In this document: piece by piece, positions 54,319 to 62,065 of the stretch | How positions within the stretch are numbered: the first letter of the stretch is position 1 | Layout: each line of letters opens with the position of its first letter | Origin: UBA9926 sp018645765 | GTDB taxonomy: Bacteria > Pseudomonadota > Gammaproteobacteria > Pseudomonadales > Azotimanducaceae | Assembly (NCBI GenBank): GCA_949372755.1 | Contig: CASIBO010000003.1 | Coordinates: 186,001 to 250,000, forward strand | DNA: 64,000 bases | Direction of reading: 5' to 3' | Notes under the pieces: generated by a model | What the model was told of the DNA's origin: nothing | What the model saw: only the letters and a program-made list of their open reading frames with translations | Database searches by the model: none | Made by a program: the position numbers and the translations under genes

Positions 54319-54996
54319 ATGATCAAGCCCAAGCAAGACCAAACCGCCCCCTTTCAAGGTGTTATTTTTGACTTGGATGGCACGTTACTCAACACCCTAG
54401 CCTGCATTGGCACCGCCTTTAATCAAGCGCTCACAGAAATCGGGTATCCGACTCACCCGATTCAAGACTACACCGACTTCATCGGGGATGGCGTCTTCAA
54501 ATGCGCCGAACGTGCGCTACCAAAGACCGCGCGGCAACCCGAGATTGTCGACGCTCTCGTCACGCTCGAGCGCAGGCTCTACGATACGGTCTGGCGCCGT
54601 GAAATCGCCATTTATGATGGCATCCCAGAATTGCTCGCGGCCCTTCGAGCCCAAAGTGTGCCAACGGCGGTTCTAACCAACAAAGATCAAGATGCCGCCA
54701 ACGAATGTCTCATCGAATGCTTTCCACAACACACCTTTGACTGCGTTCTGGGCTATACCGGCGCATACCCCCATAAACCCGATCCAGCCTGCGGCGCAGC
54801 GGTGATCAAGGCGCTCGATTTACGCCCCGATCAGCTAATGATGGTCGGCGACACACCGGTCGATCTTGCCACGGCTCGGGCTTGCAGTCTTTTTGCCGTT
54901 GGTGTGTCATGGGGTTTTCGGACACGTGAAACGCTCATCGCAGCCGGCCTTGATGTACTCATCGAGCATCCGTTAGAACTCTTACACTACGCTTAA
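54319..54996 (+). CDS. gph: Phosphoglycolate phosphatase-like HAD hydrolase
   Basis: 225 residues. HAD motif I is VIFDLDGTLLNTLACIGTAF, motif II/III VPTAVLTNKDQDAANECL, and motif IV MMVGDTPVDLATARACSLFA; the helical cap contains DYTDFIGDGVFKCAERAL, which matches Gph. The enzyme removes phosphate from 2-phosphoglycolate made during DNA repair; other small phosphates are possible. No ribosome site is obvious. It stands 48 bp after the preceding gene and 18 bp before the aminotransferase, so it may be in the same transcript. Confidence 0.82.
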   Translation: MIKPKQDQTAPFQGVIFDLDGTLLNTLACIGTAFNQALTEIGYPTHPIQDYTDFIGDGVFKCAERALPKTARQPEIVDALVTLERRLYDTVWRREIAIYDGIPELLAALRAQSVPTAVLTNKDQDAANECLIECFPQHTFDCVLGYTGAYPHKPDPACGAAVIKALDLRPDQLMMVGDTPVDLATARACSLFAVGVSWGFRTRETLIAAGLDVLIEHPLELLHYA

Positions 54997-55013
54997 TACA
55001 AGGTTAGTCGATC

Positions 55014-56345
55014 ATGAACCCGAAACATCACAACCTGGTACCCGAGAACCTCGATGCTTTCTGGATGCCGTTTTCAGGGCAAAGACAATTTAAAGAAGAC
55101 CCTCGTTTTATCGTGTCCGCGAAAGGCATGTATTACACCGACAGCCAAGGTCATGAGACGCTGGATGGCAGCGCGGGTCTTTGGTGTGTGAATGCAGGCC
55201 ACCACAGAGAGCACATCAACGCGGCCATTGCGCATCAATTGGAAAGTTTAGATTTTGCGCACAGCTTTAACTCCGGACATCCACTTGCGTTTCAGTATGC
55301 CAGCCGCCTGGTTAAACATGTGCCTGATCCGTTAAACCACGTCTTCTTCACCAATTCCGGATCGGAGTCCGTGGACACCGCCTTAAAGATCGCATTGGCT
55401 TACCATCGGCGAAATGGTGAGGCGGGCCGTCAACGTTTAATCGGCCGAGAAAAGGGTTATCACGGCATGGGCTTTGGTGGGCTCTCTGTTGGCGGCCTTG
55501 TCAAAAACCGAAATCCGTTCGGTCTGCTACTGCCGGGTACGGATCACCTGCGCCAAACCCACGGTCTGGCGGGCAATCGGTTTGCAAGAGGCCTGCCGCC
55601 AGAAGGGGAAGAACTGGCAATGGACTTGCAGCGCTTGGTCGAATTACACGGCGCCGACGCCATAGCCGCCGTGATTGTCGAGCCGATCGGCGGCGCCGGC
55701 GGCGTTCACCTTCCACCAGTCGGGTATCTGCAGCGCCTTCGTGAGTTGTGTGATGAGCACGGCATTTTGTTAATCTTTGATGAAGTCATCACCGGCTTCG
55801 GCCGTACCGGCGCCTGCACCGCGGCCGAGCGATTTGGTGTGGTGCCGGACATCATGACGACGGCAAAGGGCATCACCAATGCGACCATTCCTATGGGCGG
55901 CGTGTTTGTATCCGATACCATTTTTGAGCGATTTATGGATACCGACGTGCCGGGCGTCGAATTGAGCCACGGTTATACCTACTCAGGCCACCCTGTTGCC
56001 TGTGCTGCTGGGATGGCGACCCTTGACATCTATGAGCAAGAAGGGCTTTTTGATCGCCCCAAGGCCCTCCAAGACACCTGGCAAGATGCAGCGCTCAGCC
56101 TCTCTGATTTCCCAAATGTCATCGACGTTCGGTGCTTTGCTTTACTCGGCGCGATCGAACTCGCACCGCTCGACGGGGCACCCATGCAACGCGGCGCAGC
56201 GGTTGCAAAACGTTGCTATGAAAAAGGCGCCTGGGTTCGTCCGATTGGCGACTCGTTAGTCTTGTCACCGCCACTCATTATTTCGGAAACCGAAATCAAA
56301 CGCATTTTTGGCATCATCGGCGAGGCAATCTGCGAGGTTGGCTAG
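55014..56345 (+). CDS. Class III omega-transaminase (beta-alanine:pyruvate type)
   Basis: 443 residues. It has FWMPFSGQRQFKEDPRFIVS at the N-terminus, HVFFTNSGSESVDTALKIAL (PLP phosphate loop), LLIFDEVITGFGRTGACTAA with the PLP Asp, and the Schiff-base Lys in MTTAKGITNATIPMGGVFVS. The FWMPF opening and SHGYTYSGHPVACAAG are typical of omega-amino acid:pyruvate aminotransferases (AptA/OAPT). It moves amino groups from beta-alanine or other omega-amines to pyruvate. It is followed by an SDR gene 35 bp downstream, a pairing that suggests stepwise oxidation of the product or of an amino-alcohol. Confidence 0.9.
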   Translation: MNPKHHNLVPENLDAFWMPFSGQRQFKEDPRFIVSAKGMYYTDSQGHETLDGSAGLWCVNAGHHREHINAAIAHQLESLDFAHSFNSGHPLAFQYASRLVKHVPDPLNHVFFTNSGSESVDTALKIALAYHRRNGEAGRQRLIGREKGYHGMGFGGLSVGGLVKNRNPFGLLLPGTDHLRQTHGLAGNRFARGLPPEGEELAMDLQRLVELHGADAIAAVIVEPIGGAGGVHLPPVGYLQRLRELCDEHGILLIFDEVITGFGRTGACTAAERFGVVPDIMTTAKGITNATIPMGGVFVSDTIFERFMDTDVPGVELSHGYTYSGHPVACAAGMATLDIYEQEGLFDRPKALQDTWQDAALSLSDFPNVIDVRCFALLGAIELAPLDGAPMQRGAAVAKRCYEKGAWVRPIGDSLVLSPPLIISETEIKRIFGIIGEAICEVG

Positions 56346-56380
56346 CGCTTTTTCTAAACCTTAATTTAAAGGACATTGTT

Positions 56381-57157
56381 ATGAACCTTGCTGGAAAAAA
56401 CATCGTTATTACCGGCGCCGCCAGCGGCATTGGTCGCGCCATGACGCGTCGTTTCAAGGCTGAAGGCGCGCGGAAAATCGTCATTACGGATGTCAATGCT
56501 GAGGGTCTCGCCGCCGTCGCCGCAGAGACCGGCGCCATCCCTCGAGCTGCCAATCTTGGTGAAGAACAGGCCGTTCTTGATTTCATTGGATTTTCCGAAA
56601 CCGAACTCGGCCAGATTGATTTACTGTGTAATAACGCGGGGATATCGGTATCGGGCGGGCCTGAAGTTGATACGAGCGACTGGCAGGCCATTTGGAACAT
56701 CAACGTTATGGCACACGTATGGGCAACTCGCGCCGCATTGCCTGCCATGCTGGCACGAGGAGCAGGCTATTTATTGCACACCGCGTCCGCTGCAGGGCTC
56801 CTCAGTCAGATTGGCTCCGCCCCCTATGCGGTTACCAAGCATGCGGCGGTTGCTTATGCTGAATGGCTTGCGATCACTTATGGCGATCAAGGATTAAAGG
56901 TGTCGACGCTCTGTCCACAGGCGGTTAGAACGGCCATGACAGCCGGGCATGAAGATGGGGTTGCCTCGGTTGACGGCATGATGGAACCCGAAACGCTGTG
57001 TGATGCTGTGATTGAAACCTTGGCTGCGGAGTCCTTTTTGGTGCTGCCTCATCCAGAGGTCGCGACCTACATTCGACGCAAAACCGCCGACTACGATCGC
57101 TGGCTCACGGGGATGCGACGACTGCAAAGTCATTATGGTCAGCCCAGCTGGCCTTAG
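56381..57157 (+). CDS. SDR family oxidoreductase (paralog of the SDR at window start)
   Basis: 258 residues. It has TGAASGIG at residues 11-18, NNAGISVSG, Ser in HTASAAGLL, PYAVTKHAAVAYAEW with the YxxxK pair, and the family tail FLVLPHPEVATYIRRKTADY then DRWLTGMRRL. The tail and LCPQAVRT block are nearly the same as in the SDR at 203-1015. AAGGA lies 7-11 bases before the ATG. Same strand and close spacing to the transaminase suggest a two-gene unit. The exact substrate is unknown. Confidence 0.88.
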   Translation: MNLAGKNIVITGAASGIGRAMTRRFKAEGARKIVITDVNAEGLAAVAAETGAIPRAANLGEEQAVLDFIGFSETELGQIDLLCNNAGISVSGGPEVDTSDWQAIWNINVMAHVWATRAALPAMLARGAGYLLHTASAAGLLSQIGSAPYAVTKHAAVAYAEWLAITYGDQGLKVSTLCPQAVRTAMTAGHEDGVASVDGMMEPETLCDAVIETLAAESFLVLPHPEVATYIRRKTADYDRWLTGMRRLQSHYGQPSWP

Positions 57158-57302
57158 AGACGGCCATCTGATGCGAGCTGTCTAAGTCGTCTCGGCAGGC
57201 CGCTCCGACAGACCCGTTCTCGCAAGAAAACTGTGACCCTTTGGTTTTAGCCTTAATTAGCCGCCTGCCAGGGCGCCGGGATGGCCACGGCTTCGCCCTC
57301 GC

Positions 57303-57331
57303 TATACACCGCTCGCACGTTTGTCTATACT
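57303..57331 (+). promoter_or_regulatory. Sigma-70 promoter of metA leader
   Basis: TATACA (57303-57308), a 17-bp spacer and TATACT (57326-57331). The predicted start of transcription, near 57338, coincides with the first base of the riboswitch P1 stem, which supports both calls. Confidence 0.6.
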
Positions 57332-57337
57332 CCGCCT

Positions 57338-57387
57338 AGCGCCGATTTGAAATCAGCTTGCGGGCGCTTAAAAAATACCGCTAAAGC
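57338..57387 (+). promoter_or_regulatory. SAM-II riboswitch aptamer upstream of metA
   Basis: The sequence aligns with the SAM-II aptamer as I recall it from the Sargasso Sea crystal-structure RNA. P1 is AGCGCC (57338-57343) with GGCGCT (57363-57368). The L1 motif GATTT (57344-57348) corresponds to G8-U12. CTTGC (57357-57361) precedes the P1 3' strand as in the reference. Eleven bases after P1, the same spacing as the reference, comes the conserved GCTAAA (57380-57385). The pseudoknot P2 can form: GCTT 57356-57359 with AAGC 57384-57387, and GC 57360-57361 with GC 57380-57381, leaving T and A for ligand contact. The position upstream of the first methionine gene is the expected one. Confidence 0.85.
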
Positions 57388-57426
57388 GTAAAACCTGCTT
57401 TAGCAATATGCTGTGTGGGTTTTTTT
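57380..57426 (+). terminator. Riboswitch expression platform: competing hairpin and probable terminator
   Basis: GCTAAAGC (57380-57387), the 3' strand of the aptamer pseudoknot, is also perfectly complementary to GCTTTAGC (57397-57404), with AAAACC inside the loop. Alternatively AAAACC (57390-57395) pairs with GGTTTT (57418-57423), followed by the T-run ending at 57426. The two folds exclude each other: ligand binding would tie up GCTAAAGC, free the AAAACC strand and allow termination 14 bases before the metA ATG. The terminator stem is short with an internal loop, so its strength is uncertain. Confidence 0.6.
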
Positions 57427-57439
57427 ATGCGAGTACACT

Positions 57440-58390
57440 ATGCCAATTAAGATACCGGATGCGCTGCCCGCATCGGCCATCCTGCTGCAGGAAAACATTG
57501 CCTGCATCGAGTCAACTCAAGCTGAGGTTCAAGATATTCGTGCCCTACGAATATTGATTCTCAATCTAATGCCGCTCAAAATTGAAACTGAAATCCATTT
57601 GCTGCGCATGCTCTCGAATTCGCCATTACAAGTTCAGATCGAATTGCTTCGCATTGACGACCGGACTAGTAAGAACACCCCAACCGATCATATGGTGTCA
57701 TTTTATCAATCCTTCGAGGCCATTAAACACAACAAGTATGACGGCATGATCATTACGGGGGCCCCGCTGGGGCAGATGGCATTTGAAGACGTTATCTTTT
57801 GGCCAAAACTCCAGGCAATACTCGACTGGACCGAAACCAACGTTACCTCAACCATGTTTTTATGCTGGGCGGTACAAGCCGCCATGTTCCATTTTTATGG
57901 GGTTGATAAACGATTACTGCCACAAAAACTTACCGGGGTGTATCCCCACGAAGTCATTCGGCCGCAATCACCGATTGCTCGCGGTTTTGACGATTACTTT
58001 GAGGCGCCGCACTCCCGGTATGCTGAAGTGCCCGTCGCCGATGTCAAAGCCCAGTCTGAGCTTCATATCATTGCGCAATCAGAGCGCGCTGGCGCTTACT
58101 TGTTTGCCCATGAAACCGGCAAGCACCTGTTCGTGACAGGACACTCCGAGTACGAACCGGACTCACTCAAGAACGAGTATTTACGGGATCTTGACGCAGG
58201 ATTATCGCCGTCCATCCCTGAGCACTACTTTGTCAACGACGACCCTAACCAGTCGGTTAAGGTCACCTGGAAGAGTCACGGCTCGCTTTTATTTGCGAAC
58301 TGGCTCAACTACTACGTTTATCAGTTATCGCCCTTCGATCTGTCAAAAATTGGCATTCAACGCTTGGTTCCACCCGTCGCGTTGGTCTGA
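57440..58390 (+). CDS. metA: Homoserine O-succinyltransferase MetA
   Basis: 316 residues, very close to E. coli MetA: MPIKIPDALPASAILLQENI, LRILILNLMPLKIETEIHLL and NSPLQVQIELLRIDDRTSKN. The catalytic Cys is in TMFLCWAVQAAMF, with a His in VTGHSEYEPDSL. The segment MIITGAPLGQMAFEDV has Gly at the site where acetyl-CoA-using homologs carry Glu, so succinyl-CoA use is favoured. It activates homoserine for methionine synthesis. ATG at 57440 gives the family N-terminus; an upstream GTG frame would run through the terminator. It is controlled by the upstream SAM-II element. Confidence 0.95.
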   Translation: MPIKIPDALPASAILLQENIACIESTQAEVQDIRALRILILNLMPLKIETEIHLLRMLSNSPLQVQIELLRIDDRTSKNTPTDHMVSFYQSFEAIKHNKYDGMIITGAPLGQMAFEDVIFWPKLQAILDWTETNVTSTMFLCWAVQAAMFHFYGVDKRLLPQKLTGVYPHEVIRPQSPIARGFDDYFEAPHSRYAEVPVADVKAQSELHIIAQSERAGAYLFAHETGKHLFVTGHSEYEPDSLKNEYLRDLDAGLSPSIPEHYFVNDDPNQSVKVTWKSHGSLLFANWLNYYVYQLSPFDLSKIGIQRLVPPVALV

Positions 58391-58394
58391 TGTC

Positions 58395-59780
58395 TTGACT
58401 GCAAACCAACCCACCGCCCGACTCACGGAAGGCCCAATCGGGCCTGGTTTATTTCGGATGACGATGCCCATGATCCTTGGCATCTCCTCGAGCCTCTTAG
58501 CAGGTCTCGCCGAAGCCTATTACCTCGGTTTATTGGGCTCCGTGCAGCTGGCGGCGCTCGGGTTTACGTTTCCGGTAACCGCGGCTTTAATGTCGATCAC
58601 CCTGGGGGTTTCGATCGGCCTGTCCTCCGTTTTGGCGCGGGAGGTCGGAGGGGGACACAAGGACCTGATCCAGCGCACAACCACTGGCGGGCTCATTCTC
58701 GCAGCCGGTATTATGATTTTGGTTACAGCCTTGGGTCTTGCGAGCCTTGAGCCTCTATTCATTGCATTGGGCGCCGATGACAACACGTTGCCGTTGGTTA
58801 CGAGTTACATGCAGCTTTGGTACTGCTCACTGGTTTTCATGGCCATTCCTTCGGTGGGCGCCAATGCACTGCGCGCTACAGGGGATGCGCGTATTTCCGG
58901 CACCCTCATGGTTTCTGGCAGCGTTCTTCAAATCGGTTTCGCCCCGATCTTCATCTTCGGTTGGCTCGGATTGCCTGAACTGGGCATGACTGGCGCGGCC
59001 CTTGGTAACCTGCTTGCCCGATTCATTATTTGTATTTTGACCTTCTACATCCTCACTGTGCAGTACACCCTAATCAATTTTAAAGCGCTCACAACGACCT
59101 ATCTGCTCCAAGCCTGGCGCCGCATTCTGGCCGTCAGTATCCCGGCGACGGCCACCAACCTGATCGGCCCCATTTCGAGCGGTTTAATTATTTCGTTATT
59201 AGCGAATTATAGCCAAGAGGCCGTCGCAGGCTTTGCCATCGCCAGCCGAATCGAAGCCCTTTTTGTCATTCCACTCTTCGCGCTCTCGGCCAGCATTGGG
59301 CCCTACGTGGGACAAAACTGGGGCGCAGGCGCAACCGACCGTGCGGACAAGGCTATGCGCTTGTCTTTCAAATGGTCGCTGTTTTGGGGACTCATCGTCG
59401 CAGTGGTTTTGGCGGTTGCCGCCCCGGCATTAATCGGCTTATTCGATTCAAATACCGACGTCACCCAAACCGCCGAAATCTATCTGATGGTTTTGCCCAT
59501 TACCTATGGCACCTGGGGCATTATTATGATGACATCCGCAATTTTCAATGCCCTGGGCTATCCCCTGCGATCCACACTGATGTCCTTCATCAGAATGCTG
59601 GGAATCTACGTTCCATTGGCACTCTTGTTCGACCATTTTTTCGGAATGGTCGGTATTTTTATCGCCGCCGCGGTTGCAAATGTACTGGTTGCGATTCTCG
59701 GGTACCTCTGGAATCGAAAAACGTTCAAACCCCATGCAGCGGCGGCAACGTCTGAGCCACCAAATCAAACTGCTGCATAA
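58395..59780 (+). CDS. MATE family efflux transporter
   Basis: 461 residues with about twelve helices in two halves. RLTEGPIGPGLFRMTMPMIL and the LAEAYYLGLLGSVQLAALGF segment open the N-half; the second half begins near RRILAVSIPATATNLIGPIS. The family pattern VGQNWGAGATDRADKA is present. MATE proteins export cations or drugs using sodium or proton gradients. The reading frame continues upstream through metA, but the sensible start is TTG at 58395, five bases after the metA stop, so the two are probably co-transcribed and hence under the riboswitch. Its end overlaps the next gene on the other strand by 56 bp. Confidence 0.88.
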   Translation: MTANQPTARLTEGPIGPGLFRMTMPMILGISSSLLAGLAEAYYLGLLGSVQLAALGFTFPVTAALMSITLGVSIGLSSVLAREVGGGHKDLIQRTTTGGLILAAGIMILVTALGLASLEPLFIALGADDNTLPLVTSYMQLWYCSLVFMAIPSVGANALRATGDARISGTLMVSGSVLQIGFAPIFIFGWLGLPELGMTGAALGNLLARFIICILTFYILTVQYTLINFKALTTTYLLQAWRRILAVSIPATATNLIGPISSGLIISLLANYSQEAVAGFAIASRIEALFVIPLFALSASIGPYVGQNWGAGATDRADKAMRLSFKWSLFWGLIVAVVLAVAAPALIGLFDSNTDVTQTAEIYLMVLPITYGTWGIIMMTSAIFNALGYPLRSTLMSFIRMLGIYVPLALLFDHFFGMVGIFIAAAVANVLVAILGYLWNRKTFKPHAAAATSEPPNQTAA

Positions 59781-60564
59781 CGTCATCGGCATAGGTAATC
59801 AAACCCGTCAGGTTTTTTGGATCACCCTGCACGAGCCGTAAGCATGCCTCCGCCATATGCTCAATCGGGGTGACACGACCGGCTGGCGTATCGGCGTTAA
59901 TCAAATTGTGATGCAGCACCCCAGGGGTCGCAACAAGACCTGGTGAGATCACGTTGACGGCGATCCCTTGGTCATAGACTTCCGAGGCTAGGCCCGTCGT
60001 AAACCGCTCAAGGGCTGCTTTACACATCCCATAAACCGTGCCGCCTCGACCACCAACATCAATTGCAGGGTGGCGCGCCGCATGAGAACTAACATTTAAA
60101 ATAGCGCCGTGACCACGCTCGATCATCCCGGGCAACACCCTTTGCGCCAACGCAAACGGCGCGTCGACCTGAACCCGGAACATTAAATCGAAGTGCTTTT
60201 GTTGAAAATTCCGGACGTGTTCGAAGTAGGTTACCGCGGCATTATTCACCAAGATATCAACCGGGCCAAACTGGCTTTCTGCTTCATCAATCAGACGATT
60301 GCGATGCTCTGCAAGCCCAATATCGGCACGAACGGCTAACGCTTGGCCACCGAGTCGCTCAATTGTCGCGGCAACATTTGAGATTCCACCCGCTAAAACA
60401 TGGTCACCATCGGACAAGGTTCTTGCAGAAACGACGACCTTCGCGCCAGCCTGCGCAAACCGGTAGGCGATGGCTTCGCCAATACCTCGGCTGGCGCCGG
60501 TAATCACAACAACTCTATCGGCAAGACAATCGACCGCATTAGCACCCATAGAGGAACGCGACAT
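59725..60564 (-). CDS. SDR family oxidoreductase
   Basis: 279 residues. It has TGASRGIG after VVVITG, NNAAVTYFEHV, Ser in LNVSSHAARH, and YGMCKAALERF containing the YxxxK pair, plus PGLVATPGVLH after the active site. The SARTL segment after the second strand suggests NADP preference. It differs from the two paralogous SDRs and resembles 3-oxoacyl-ACP-reductase-like enzymes. AGGAGG nine bases upstream of ATG 60564 fixes the start; the frame to 60606 is not used. Convergent with the MATE gene and overlapping it by 56 bp. Confidence 0.87.
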   Translation of the reverse strand: MSRSSMGANAVDCLADRVVVITGASRGIGEAIAYRFAQAGAKVVVSARTLSDGDHVLAGGISNVAATIERLGGQALAVRADIGLAEHRNRLIDEAESQFGPVDILVNNAAVTYFEHVRNFQQKHFDLMFRVQVDAPFALAQRVLPGMIERGHGAILNVSSHAARHPAIDVGGRGGTVYGMCKAALERFTTGLASEVYDQGIAVNVISPGLVATPGVLHHNLINADTPAGRVTPIEHMAEACLRLVQGDPKNLTGLITYADDVMQQFDLVAQTLPPLHGV

Positions 60565-60835
60565 CAAAGTGACCTCCTGATTCTTTAATAAGGGCGAAAA
60601 CACCACCTTGCGTCATCCTAGTCCCCGTCAAAATCGATTGCAATGCTGCGGCAGTCGCAGCCATTTGATTCCCGTAAGAGCGTACGTCCCGCAACAAGAG
60701 AAACCATAATCTCCGGGCAGCCAGCCGGTGAAAACAGCATCGAGGGCCATCGCTGTCTTACACAGCCGGATACCAATCACCGCGGCGGTATTTTTATTTT
60801 GCGCCTATGATCCCTGGTTTTTCTTTGAGCCAAAA

Positions 60836-62065
60836 ATGAATCGATTACTTTTTCGCGACCGGGCTCAAAAAGTCTCCCGTCGAGAAGCGACCTTTGGCGC
60901 ACTGCCCCGAAATCAAGGCAGTGGCGCGACGCGCTTCATGATCGGGTCTCTGTTATCTTTGGTGGTGACGCTGCTCCTCGGTTTCGTGCCGCTGCCAGAT
61001 CGCGTTCTCTTGCGCGGACATCTTTATGAACCTAAAACCCTCATTCAAACCGCCGCAACCAGCGGTCAGCTGCAGTCTTTTGCCGTTCAAGTCGGTGATT
61101 TTATCGAAGCTGGCAAGGTCATTGCCTACATCAACCCCGTCGCAACATCCGAAGAACCTGCGTTAAGGCGAAACTCAGATTTCGAGGCCCTCGCTCTGCA
61201 ACGCCAGCATCAAATCCAACAACAACAGCAAGCCTTGCTCATCGGCAAGCTCGTAAGCGAGGTCAGCTTACTGCTTCAACAAAAGCATTGGCGCCGCACC
61301 TTAATCAACCTTGAGGTAGACCACCTACGACAACAGCAAAATGCGCTCACGGCAGCCCATGAACTGTTTTTAAACCGGTTTATCTCAGCCGTCGAATGGC
61401 AACGAATGAATGCGCCGCTCAGGGTTTTAGCCTCACGGATTGTCGAATTCAAATCTGAGCTCGCCGGACTCTCGTTTCGGCTTGCTTCTGCTCGCGCAAA
61501 CCTAAAGTTAGCAAAACTCGATGCTCAAAAGGCTGAAATTAAGGCCCAGCACCAGCGCCAAGTCATCAGCGCAGAAACCAAACAATTGGACAATCCCTCA
61601 CGTCGAACTATCACGGCTAACAGCTCGGGGCGAATCGTCCGCAGAGCCGCGGAGCCCGGGGATTTTGTGACCCCAAACAGGCCTGTGATCGAACTGGCAA
61701 CGCCAAAGCCTTACTACCTGGTGAAACTTCGAGTTCCCAAGAGAATTCAAACCGCACTCAATGTTGGTGATGCTTTAGACGTGAAATTACTCACCCATTT
61801 AACCCCCATGGATGGCAGCATCTCAGGAACAATACGGGATCTAGCCGCCCTGTCCTTGAGCGATTCACTGAACGAGCCGTCCGCGCCACGCGACCTAATC
61901 GCGACCCTGCGCTTACCCAAACCGATCATTACTTCCACAGGCAAAACGATAAATTTTATCGCCGGCACTCCGGCCCAAACCTGGCTCGTTGTCTCCGAAA
62001 AAACGCTGTTCGAACGGCTTGCGGCTATGGTCTCACCAGCGTTCGGGATGCGCCATGAGTCTTGA
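60836..62065 (+). CDS. HlyD/CvaA-like type I secretion adaptor
   Basis: 409 residues. The N-terminus MNRLLFRDRAQKVSRREATF is the LFR-A-R pattern of CvaA/RaxA-type adaptors, followed by a single membrane anchor (FMIGSLLSLVVTLLLGFVPL) and a periplasmic part: lipoyl half GQLQSFAVQVGDFIEAGKVI, a long coiled coil about residues 115-245 with many Gln, the second lipoyl half SSGRIVRRAAEPGDFVTPNR and a beta-barrel. It bridges the inner-membrane ABC exporter to an outer-membrane channel. ATG at 60836 matches the family; the frame extends to 60728. Its stop overlaps the start of the ABC gene. Confidence 0.85.
   Translation: MNRLLFRDRAQKVSRREATFGALPRNQGSGATRFMIGSLLSLVVTLLLGFVPLPDRVLLRGHLYEPKTLIQTAATSGQLQSFAVQVGDFIEAGKVIAYINPVATSEEPALRRNSDFEALALQRQHQIQQQQQALLIGKLVSEVSLLLQQKHWRRTLINLEVDHLRQQQNALTAAHELFLNRFISAVEWQRMNAPLRVLASRIVEFKSELAGLSFRLASARANLKLAKLDAQKAEIKAQHQRQVISAETKQLDNPSRRTITANSSGRIVRRAAEPGDFVTPNRPVIELATPKPYYLVKLRVPKRIQTALNVGDALDVKLLTHLTPMDGSISGTIRDLAALSLSDSLNEPSAPRDLIATLRLPKPIITSTGKTINFIAGTPAQTWLVVSEKTLFERLAAMVSPAFGMRHES

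Noticed and set aside
57156..57194. GAGACG/CGTCTC inverted repeat after the SDR gene
   Set aside because: Only six pairs with a 27-base loop and no T-run.
58191..58394. 67-residue extension of the MATE protein overlapping metA
   Set aside because: It lies in another frame of the metA 3' end, is polar and low complexity (STTLSTTTLTS), and has no MATE similarity.
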